DNA of 9,863 nt from Clostridia bacterium (GTDB lineage: Bacteria; Bacillota; Clostridia; DSM-8532). Position numbers and translations under genes: made by a program. The notes beneath the pieces are model-generated. The model did no database searches. It saw nothing but the letters and a program-made list of their open reading frames with translations, and was not told where the DNA came from. Where the stretch lies: contig JAOABT010000143.1 in NCBI GenBank assembly GCA_026418215.1, forward strand, positions 1-9,863. The letters run 5' to 3'. Positions within the stretch are counted from its first letter, which is position 1. Every line of letters starts with the position of its first letter. Positions 4,354 to 9,863 of this stretch are shown piece by piece.

Positions 4354-5741
4354 AACGTGCGGCACTCTATATCAGAGTTAGCACAGATAGACAAAGCGAG
4401 GAAGGATATTCCATTGAATTTCAAGAGGAAAAGCTTAGGGCCTATTGTAAAGCCACCGATATGGTAGTGAGTAAGGACCATGTTTTTATTGACCCAGCAT
4501 ATTCAGGTTCTAACTTGAATCGTCCTGGTTTACAAATGCTTATTAGCCAAGTAGGAAATTTTGACACTGTTGTTGTGTACAAGCTTGATAGGTTATCCCG
4601 GTCACAGAAAGACACTCTACATTTAATTGAGGATATTTTTATACCTAACAATGTATCTTTTATTTCTATCTCCGAATCATTTGATACTGGCACCCCTTTT
4701 GGTCGTGCCATGGTAGGGATTCTTTCAGTCTTTAGCCAGCTCGAAAGAGAAAATATTAAAGAAAGAATGCTTTCAGGTAGAGTCCAAAGGGCAAAAGAAG
4801 GATTTCACAATGGGCAGCACAATACCCCTATAGGCTATAGATATGTTGATGGAACCCTAGTTAAAGATGAATACGAAGCCAAGCAGATAATTGAACTGTG
4901 CAACCTATACCTTAAGGGCTATGGAACTGGCAGAATACAGCAGGAAATGCGAAATCGCGGGTACAAGACTAATTATGGTTACTGGACTCGCGCATCTATT
5001 AATACAATTCCTTTTAACCCTGTTTATCGGGGTAAAGTTACTTTTGCCGGTGAAGAATACCAAGGAGAACATGAAAGGATTATTTCAGATGATCTTTATT
5101 TGCAGCTTCTTGAGCAAAAAATGCTAAGGGCAAAAGGTTCTGCCTTTAAACGTAATTATCTTCTTTCAGGGCTTTTGTGGTGTGGGCACTGTCAGGGAAG
5201 AGTTGCAGCTAAAAATATTCACAACCGGAAATACTATGCCTGCTACAGTGCCACAAAATCATCAAAGCACATGATCAAGGACCCTAATTGTTCTCTTCCT
5301 CGATTTACGATGGATAAGTTGGAAAGCGATATTTTCCAGCATATTATGGATATTTATAGAAACACTGATCGGTATATTGAGGAACATAGATTAGAGCATG
5401 AGTCCGGAGATATTTCTCTATACAAAAAAAGAATAGAGGCCCTTGATAAGCAAACCAAGCGCCTCATGGATCTATATCAATTTGAAGAGATTGAAGCTGG
5501 GGAGATCAGAAAGCGAATAGATGCCATCCAATCTGAAAAATCCGTAATACAGCAAAGTATAGCAAGCATCACGCATTATGACTATGAAGGGTTCAAAGAT
5601 TCAATTCAGGCTTTAGGTGATGAGTGGGGAGACTTAAGTATAGAAGAAAAACGTGAATACCTAATGGGTGTTATTGATAAAATCACTTTATATAACTCTG
5701 GAAATATCAAAATAGAAATAAAAGTGAATGTTGCCATATGA
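4350..5741 (+). CDS. Large serine recombinase (integrase/excisionase of the element)
   Basis: A 463-residue large serine recombinase catalyses integration between attP and attB through a Ser-DNA intermediate; excision usually also needs a directionality factor. The catalytic domain (1-~150) has 'YIRVSTDRQSEEGYS' with R9 and nucleophile S11, 'YKLDRLSR' at 78-84, and 'SQLERENIKERM' on the long helix. The recombinase domain spans ~155-260. A zinc ribbon has C278, C281, C298 and C314, and residues ~355-410 form the coiled-coil region that controls synapsis. Length matches TP901-1/A118-type integrases. Its ATG overlaps the immA stop. Its stop (5741) directly abuts the truncated pilus ATPase, as expected of an integrase gene next to its att site. 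No obvious directionality factor was recognised among the neighbours. Confidence 0.95.
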   Translation: MKRAALYIRVSTDRQSEEGYSIEFQEEKLRAYCKATDMVVSKDHVFIDPAYSGSNLNRPGLQMLISQVGNFDTVVVYKLDRLSRSQKDTLHLIEDIFIPNNVSFISISESFDTGTPFGRAMVGILSVFSQLERENIKERMLSGRVQRAKEGFHNGQHNTPIGYRYVDGTLVKDEYEAKQIIELCNLYLKGYGTGRIQQEMRNRGYKTNYGYWTRASINTIPFNPVYRGKVTFAGEEYQGEHERIISDDLYLQLLEQKMLRAKGSAFKRNYLLSGLLWCGHCQGRVAAKNIHNRKYYACYSATKSSKHMIKDPNCSLPRFTMDKLESDIFQHIMDIYRNTDRYIEEHRLEHESGDISLYKKRIEALDKQTKRLMDLYQFEEIEAGEIRKRIDAIQSEKSVIQQSIASITHYDYEGFKDSIQALGDEWGDLSIEEKREYLMGVIDKITLYNSGNIKIEIKVNVAI

Positions 5742-5760
5742 CTATATCATCTGAATCATC
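5735..5760. other. Right attachment-site region, element/pilus gene junction
   Basis: The minus-strand ATPase reading frame keeps family-like sequence through the codons at about 5748-5750 ('ASWMIQM'), then ends Ile-stop, so chromosomal sequence probably begins between 5745 and 5750. ATGA-CTATA-TCAT (5738-5750) forms a small dyad at the junction. Large serine integrases need ~50 bp of att sequence around a two- to three-base crossover; the exact core cannot be read without the other end. Confidence 0.6.
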
Positions 5761-7112
5761 CAGCTCGCGACGGGAGCCGTTGCAACCTCACCCATGATAT
5801 TAACGGTGCCATCAGTCTTCTTCTGGAGGTCCAAACCCTCCTGCCCGGAAACCGTAGCGGTCTCACGAAACGAAACGATATTTCTTTTGGGATAGAGCTT
5901 TCGTAAATGGAGTTCGAAAGCCATTTCCTGAATTCTCAGTGTAAAGGTGTGATTGATAAACTTTATAATGGACATCAGCAGGGTCGTTTTTCCTGTTCCC
6001 TGAAAGCCTGTTATCGCGGTGACTCTGCAGCCCTTAATGAGCCATCGCATGCATTCAATGGGAAGCTGATTATTCTTATCGTTTATAAGATCCTCTGGCT
6101 GCTTGTTTTCCGCACTATCAAACTTTCTTACGAAGAACACCCAGGATTCACAAAAAGGGGGTCTTGCTACAACGACACGGCTGCCATCCTTCATCTCATT
6201 TACCTTATATCCACATGTCTCTGACAGCTGGCCGGGATTATTATACCGGTAAATGTTTTTGCATACCCGCTTGAGTTCTTGCTCCGAGCCAAAGCTTAGG
6301 AATTCCAGGTGAATGGTTTTTCCCCTGAAGAATATCCACACGCTGTCATAGGAGGCTGGAAGTGTAGATAGCAAACCATTATTATAGGTAAGCTCCTGAA
6401 AAAAGGTGCTCGGGATACCAGATACACCACCGCTTACACCGTCGATCTTCATATCCCGAATTTCATCCACTACACTGTAGCCTTTGTAGCTTTGATAAAT
6501 CCTTTGAACCACAATGTTCAGCTTGTCGTCAAAATCACTGATCCTGCCAACCTTGTTGTAATACGCTTCTTCTATCTCCTCTGCAATAATGGCAAAGCGC
6601 ATACCTTCTGAAGAATCGCTGTCTTTTGGCTTATCGAGCTCATTCTCGATTATGAGCTTCTCGAGAGCACGAAGACCGTGCTCCTTTTTATAGTGGTAAA
6701 GAAGGATCTCAAATTTATCCTGGACAGTTAAATACCTGGGACTTGAAAAGTTTATTATTTTATCAATGTTCGTTTCATCAATAAGGTAATTCTTAAGGAG
6801 AATATCTCGTATGTAGTTCTTTACAAAGGACTTCGCGTTAATATCGCCATAGGTGCAGGATTTGAGTGCGGCCCTTAGCTGATTTTTGTTGTGTAGCCTC
6901 TTTTCAAACTCCTCTCGTGAGATATTAAGAGAATAAAGATTGGTCTTCAGAAGGTCGTCAAAAACATTTTTAACATATTCAACGAGGGTTTCCATCAAAT
7001 ACTTGTCTTCATTGAGGTCATAGGTAAGATACTTGGTTTTACTTGATTTAAGGTAATAGAATAGACCTCCTGCCATACCCACTATGATAAGAATTATGAT
7101 GAGCTCATTCAC
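5742..7112 (-). CDS. CpaF/TadA-type pilus secretion ATPase, truncated by the element
   Basis: This is a 456-residue fragment of a type II/IV secretion-family ATPase that powers Tad/Flp pilus assembly. GTG 7112 is preferred, with GGTGAT five bases upstream; TTG 7118 overlaps the previous stop but lacks a ribosome site. Residues ~4-20 form a membrane segment, unusual for classical CpaF. The N-terminal domain runs to ~350. Walker A is 'GFQGTGKTT' (369-377), 'LRIQEMAFELHL' is the Asp-box region, and 'IMGEVATAP' holds the Walker B Glu (E442). The protein then stops 14 residues later. The His box and the C-terminal part of the ATPase core, roughly 80-120 residues in the family, are missing. The fragment should be inactive while the element is integrated. 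It is last in a four-gene operon, with the remaining pilus genes presumably beyond the element. Confidence 0.88.
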   Translation of the reverse strand: MNELIIILIIVGMAGGLFYYLKSSKTKYLTYDLNEDKYLMETLVEYVKNVFDDLLKTNLYSLNISREEFEKRLHNKNQLRAALKSCTYGDINAKSFVKNYIRDILLKNYLIDETNIDKIINFSSPRYLTVQDKFEILLYHYKKEHGLRALEKLIIENELDKPKDSDSSEGMRFAIIAEEIEEAYYNKVGRISDFDDKLNIVVQRIYQSYKGYSVVDEIRDMKIDGVSGGVSGIPSTFFQELTYNNGLLSTLPASYDSVWIFFRGKTIHLEFLSFGSEQELKRVCKNIYRYNNPGQLSETCGYKVNEMKDGSRVVVARPPFCESWVFFVRKFDSAENKQPEDLINDKNNQLPIECMRWLIKGCRVTAITGFQGTGKTTLLMSIIKFINHTFTLRIQEMAFELHLRKLYPKRNIVSFRETATVSGQEGLDLQKKTDGTVNIMGEVATAPVASWMIQMI

Positions 7113-7114
7113 TA

Positions 7115-7927
7115 TCAATCACCCAATTTCTTAAGCTCAATGTCGATGTTGAGGGCATTCAAGACAACCCCCGCCGTCCGACGGATTTCATTAACAAATT
7201 GATAATTTGGATCATCCTTTTCCGACTTAAGATTTCTCATAATGAAATCGATGGCACCGCCAGCGGCACAAGCATCGGCATATTCCGTGTTGTAGGGTAT
7301 TACTGTGATAGGGTCCTTTATAGTATATTTTCTCTGCAGGGACTTGGCGTTATAGCGCGAATCCTTATCATACCGTCCCAAAACAAAGATACATTTTTTG
7401 TGGATATCCTTGTAATTCTTTAAAAAATCCTCTACGACACGGGTATTCTGAGTCAAATTGATAACTAATACATCGGAGTGCTGAATGATTTTTTGGGTCA
7501 GCTCATTGGACTCAGTACTAAGGTCTACGAAATTTATATCGTAGCATTCCTTACATAATGCCAAAAAGGGGTCAATGACCTCATTGAGATCCTTATAATA
7601 AAGACCTTTATTTGTAATTGTAGTACCAATGAGCAGTTCAAACTTGTTTTTCATAAGCGTGGTGGTATAGCTTGATATATCCTGTTTGTCTGCTTTACTG
7701 TATTTAATATACTTGCAAAGCGCATCAATTCCCAGGTTGCTGAGACTTGAAACCTCGTTTTCAAGGTAATCCTTGTCAATAAAGCATGTTTCCAGACCAC
7801 TTCTCTGGTACTGATTGTGGCACAAGAGAATCCTTAGTCTGTATTCAAGTGCAACGATGGTAGAAATGGCTGCCATGCTGTATGTTGTTCCGGTCTGGTG
7901 GTAATTGCTCCAAAATGCAACCTGCAC
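7115..7927 (-). CDS. CpaE/TadZ-like pilus-localisation ATPase homologue with degenerate P-loop (second copy)
   Basis: This is a 270-residue protein of the MinD/ParA-like CpaE/TadZ group, which localises Tad pilus machinery. GTG 7927 starts one base after the previous stop, with GAGAGGGG eight bases upstream; an in-frame ATG further out (8008) lies inside the previous gene and is not used. The family's opening strand and P-loop region is 'VAFWSNYHQTGTTYSMAAIS' (3-22). The TGTT keeps a P-loop shape, but the conserved Lys of GK[ST] is replaced, so nucleotide hydrolysis is doubtful. Later 'YDINFVDLSTES' resembles the Walker B/A' strand, and 'VLVINLTQNTRVVEDFL' the following helix-strand pair. It ends with TGA 7115, just before the ATPase start. 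Assignment rests on fold pattern and neighbours. Confidence 0.7.
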   Translation of the reverse strand: MQVAFWSNYHQTGTTYSMAAISTIVALEYRLRILLCHNQYQRSGLETCFIDKDYLENEVSSLSNLGIDALCKYIKYSKADKQDISSYTTTLMKNKFELLIGTTITNKGLYYKDLNEVIDPFLALCKECYDINFVDLSTESNELTQKIIQHSDVLVINLTQNTRVVEDFLKNYKDIHKKCIFVLGRYDKDSRYNAKSLQRKYTIKDPITVIPYNTEYADACAAGGAIDFIMRNLKSEKDDPNYQFVNEIRRTAGVVLNALNIDIELKKLGD

Positions 7928-7928
7928 G

Positions 7929-8639
7929 TCAATGTCCCCTCTCGGCCTTTTTGAGCGCTTTAAGAAGATGCTTCTTTTCAATGTTAGAGAAAGTGTCCAA
8001 TATCTCAAGCAGCATGTGTTTAAAGGCTTTTGAAATCTTCGTAAACCTGATAGTATCGTTATATTGGTTTTCTATTCTACATTTATAGTCCATCCCATCC
8101 AGATACATCATGTACTCCAGTGCTACATTGATTTTGTCATCAGCGCCTATAATTTTATTGATATATGGAATATTGATTTTACTATCAATGATATCTCGGT
8201 AAATTCTTATGAATTCCCTTTTCTCCTGTTGATCCTCTTCTGTTGAGTCAAATTGAAAGAAAACATGCAGGAAGCTGCTAAGCCTGATAATATTCATTTT
8301 TTCCATATCTAAAACGATAAAATGAACAGAGCATTCTTTAAAGTACTTGGCTAAACTTCTGTTTGTTCCAAAATCAATGAGGATAAAATCGTATTCCTCG
8401 TAGGCCATTTGTTCATAGTTTTGCTGACTGTCGCAACTAAGAAAGACATCTAAACCTTTCTGTGTCACAACCGTGCTATTGGAAATTTTGGAAACATGGT
8501 AGTCCCAAATGTGCTCGGAAGAAGCATCAACAATTGCGGCGGTCTTACCTGCTGCAAGCAGGGTTCTTGCCAAATACAGCATGATATCGCACTTGTATGA
8601 TCCGATGAAACCGAGCTTAATTTTGGTTGAAGAACCCAT
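7929..8639 (-). CDS. CpaE/TadZ-like protein lacking a P-loop (first copy)
   Basis: This is a 236-residue protein of the same group as its downstream neighbour. ATG 8639 is preferred, with GGAGGAG nine bases upstream; ATG 8657 would add six residues but its ribosome site is only three bases away. The first strand and loop read 'IKLGFIGSYKCDIMLYLARTL' (residues ~7-27): the P-loop Gly-Lys-Ser/Thr is absent, replaced by GSYKCD, a form I recall from clostridial TadZ-like proteins. 'TAAIVDASSE' and 'EYDFILIDFGTN' fit the A' and Walker B-like strands of the ParA fold. It overlaps the SAF-protein gene by 23 bases. Two adjacent copies suggest a heterodimer at the pilus pole, but this is inference. Confidence 0.7.
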   Translation of the reverse strand: MGSSTKIKLGFIGSYKCDIMLYLARTLLAAGKTAAIVDASSEHIWDYHVSKISNSTVVTQKGLDVFLSCDSQQNYEQMAYEEYDFILIDFGTNRSLAKYFKECSVHFIVLDMEKMNIIRLSSFLHVFFQFDSTEEDQQEKREFIRIYRDIIDSKINIPYINKIIGADDKINVALEYMMYLDGMDYKCRIENQYNDTIRFTKISKAFKHMLLEILDTFSNIEKKHLLKALKKAERGH

Positions 8640-9597
8640 TCGTATTAGCTCCTCCATTTTCTCCTGTATTAGCTGCAGGTTGTGCTGCTGGCGGTGTAGC
8701 AGCTTGGCTTTCCGAGGGGGGCTGTGTTGCTGCTTTCTCTGTCGCTTCTGTGGATTTGGCTTGCTCTTGCGTTACCCCAGAATCGACGTTTGAGATATCC
8801 TCTTGAGACATCCTCATCAAGCGCTCGTCAAGTGCTTTTCTCGCTTGAGCAGCTAATTCCATAGAGGCCTTTTCCAGAATATTGGGATTAGACAGCATGG
8901 CGTTTTTCACATCGTTGTTAAAGGGATATGTAGGCACCAACTCCTTTTGCATGGCTGCCTGAACATACTTTGTAATATAAATCTTGCTTCCTTTGTTAAG
9001 ATACGCATCAATAATAGCGCTGCTAATGGTCATGATTTCCTTTTCATTGAGCCAGGTCCAGATTGTGTTTTGCTTAGAATTGATATCTATAATCTTCCTC
9101 TTGGCTAAAACAATATAGTCCTCTCCATTGGGGAAACGCAGGCGGATATCGACATAATCATTCTTGGTCAGATTTGTTTGTAGAAAGAACATGTTAAATT
9201 CCATTTCTCTGACATCATCCGGGAGCTTTTGTTCGGCTATCATGTTTTTCGTAACGGGAAGTTGGGCCTTTAGGTCACAGACGGAGAGCTTCCCAAAATC
9301 GCTCTCAGAGATAAATTCTGTCTGTGGAAGCGATGAAACAATCTCCTTCTTCTCAAATAGAGCTTCTTCTAGAACGCTGTTGAACTTAATATCTGAAATT
9401 GGGACGAGAACCTGCTTTTTATTGGAAGCAACCATATACTTAAGCTCATTGATCTGACCCTTGTAGGATTTTTCAACACTTTTTATCTGATTAAGGCCAA
9501 GAAAAACGAGAGATGAAATCACAACCATATTGAGAATGACAATTATGATCGTTGTTATTAGATTTGCCTTGTTCTTTCGCACGATTCTTACTGCCAT
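8617..9597 (-). CDS. CpaB/RcpC-like Flp pilus assembly protein with SAF domain
   Basis: This is a 326-residue membrane-anchored protein. AGAGGTGA lies just before ATG 9597, and the TTGACA promoter is 76 bases upstream of the start. Residues 13-34 form one transmembrane helix after a basic N-terminus, with the rest outside. A SAF-like region lies at ~65-124 ('DLKAQLPVTKNMI'), and the RcpC-like beta region at ~137-172 contains 'NDYVDIRLRFPNGEDYIVLAKRKI'. From ~277 the tail is low-complexity, rich in Gln, Ala, Pro and Thr, as in surface-exposed linkers. CpaB/RcpC proteins act at the cell envelope in Tad pilus assembly. It is the first gene of the operon, as in many clostridial Tad loci. The SAF match is by pattern, not by search. 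Confidence 0.75.
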   Translation of the reverse strand: MAVRIVRKNKANLITTIIIVILNMVVISSLVFLGLNQIKSVEKSYKGQINELKYMVASNKKQVLVPISDIKFNSVLEEALFEKKEIVSSLPQTEFISESDFGKLSVCDLKAQLPVTKNMIAEQKLPDDVREMEFNMFFLQTNLTKNDYVDIRLRFPNGEDYIVLAKRKIIDINSKQNTIWTWLNEKEIMTISSAIIDAYLNKGSKIYITKYVQAAMQKELVPTYPFNNDVKNAMLSNPNILEKASMELAAQARKALDERLMRMSQEDISNVDSGVTQEQAKSTEATEKAATQPPSESQAATPPAAQPAANTGENGGANTNGFFNQN

Positions 9598-9649
9598 TTA
9601 TTCACCTCTATGCTTATTTATCTATTTTATGACAAATATTCTCATTAAC

Positions 9650-9678
9650 AACATAGCTTAAATGTTATTATTTGTCAA
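9650..9678 (-). promoter_or_regulatory. Promoter of the pilus operon
   Basis: TTGACA (9678-9673), a 17-bp spacer and TATGTT (9655-9650) read leftward; the -35 is perfect and the -10 matches 4 of 6. Transcription would start at about 9643, giving a ~45-base leader before ATG 9597. It is the only good leftward promoter in the intergenic stretch. Confidence 0.65.
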
Positions 9679-9685
9679 TAACATT
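9661..9685. promoter_or_regulatory. Dyad AATGTTATT-N7-AATAACATT over the pilus -35 box
   Basis: Nine-base perfect arms (9661-9669 and 9677-9685) flank seven bases and overlap the -35 hexamer of the pilus promoter. There is no T-run, so a terminator is unlikely. It is a good candidate for a repressor site on the pilus operon. Related TAACATT words recur at 9810 and 9820. Confidence 0.55.
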
Positions 9686-9796
9686 AATTTTGGGTAATTT
9701 GATTATTGCTCATGTATCACACCGATTTACTTATTAGCAAAAAGGCAATCAGGAGAAACATTTCAGAGATATGGTGCAAAAATAAAGGGTAACTTC

Positions 9797-9826
9797 TTGA
9801 CATTACTTTTAACATTTTATAACATT
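9797..9826 (+). promoter_or_regulatory. Weak rightward promoter with tandem TAACATT words
   Basis: TTGACA (9797-9802), 17 bases, TAACAT (9820-9825) point rightward out of the window. TAACATT occurs at 9810-9816 and 9820-9826, and the same word is in the pilus operon dyad. No gene start is visible between here and the edge; a divergent gene beyond the window could be controlled with the pilus operon. The rest of 9686-9796 shows nothing I can name. Confidence 0.35.
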
Positions 9827-9863
9827 AAAGATAATCATTTGCTTTCGGATATTCTTTTGGCAC

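Larger units (their letters stand above)
1..5746. mobile_element. Right-hand part of an integrated prophage or phage-like element
   Basis: The segment has the usual prophage layout: leftward early genes, a divergent control region, and a rightward repressor, ImmA protease and serine recombinase ending at one boundary. The right boundary is placed within a few bases of 5746, because the minus-strand pilus ATPase stops matching its family there and ends on a stop codon that abuts the recombinase stop. The left boundary is not in the window, as the leftmost gene is still phage-like and runs off the edge. No structural genes are visible, so an integrative conjugative element is an alternative; the PcfK/PcfJ-like pair is known from both plasmids and phages. 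Confidence 0.85.

Noticed and set aside
3939..4711. Minus-strand frames within immA and the recombinase
   Set aside because: They are complements of clearly assigned domains with no ribosome site.
5907..6224. Rightward frame within the pilus ATPase
   Set aside because: Antisense to the Walker A region, no start signal.
7928..8008. N-terminal extension of the second CpaE/TadZ-like gene to ATG 8008
   Set aside because: It lies inside the previous gene, adds a basic stretch foreign to the family, and GTG 7927 has a strong ribosome site.
1..9863. CRISPR array, tRNA or rRNA genes
   Set aside because: No regularly spaced repeats, no tRNA cloverleaf or CCA-like ends and no rRNA signature were seen; short tRNA-like folds could still be missed by eye.

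Overview
The window looks like part of a low-to-moderate G+C Firmicutes chromosome, most likely a Clostridia-class organism. Shine-Dalgarno sites are strong, GTG and TTG starts are common, there is an ImmR/ImmA/serine-recombinase cassette, and the pilus genes are of the clostridial Tad/Flp type. Two blocks meet at about position 5742: the right end of an integrated prophage or phage-like element (1 to ~5745), and a Tad/Flp pilus (type IV filament/type II secretion-like) operon on the minus strand (~5745 to 9680) that the element interrupts.

Element, left part (1-3058): closely packed small genes read leftward. From the regulatory region towards the left edge these are an XRE-type regulator, two small unknown proteins, an HNH-like protein with degenerate ligands, a DUF6906-like protein, an unknown conserved protein, a Cys-rich small protein, a small gene with an early in-frame amber codon, an unknown protein, a PcfK/AcrIIA9-like protein (a possible anti-CRISPR family member) and the start of a probable PcfJ-like gene cut by the window edge. 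One lone gene (2245-2481) runs the other way from its own extended -10 promoter.

Element, control and integration part (3059-5741): a 264-bp divergent control region carries several dyads. One is a consensus leftward promoter whose 17-bp spacer is almost exactly filled by a perfect-arm dyad. Rightward follow an ImmR-like repressor, an ImmA/IrrE-type metalloprotease and a large serine recombinase, overlapping or nearly so. ImmA-type proteases inactivate ImmR-type repressors, which would release the leftward promoter and start the lytic or excision programme.

Host part (5742-9863): a minus-strand operon with a consensus-like promoter (9650-9678) encodes a CpaB/RcpC-like SAF protein, two CpaE/TadZ-like proteins lacking a normal P-loop lysine, and a CpaF/TadA-type secretion ATPase. 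The ATPase is cut off just after its Walker B Glu, exactly where the recombinase gene ends. The rest of the ATPase and the downstream pilus genes should lie beyond the far end of the element, left of this window. The integrated state therefore should lack a functional ATPase, and excision could restore it. No rRNA, tRNA or CRISPR array was seen.
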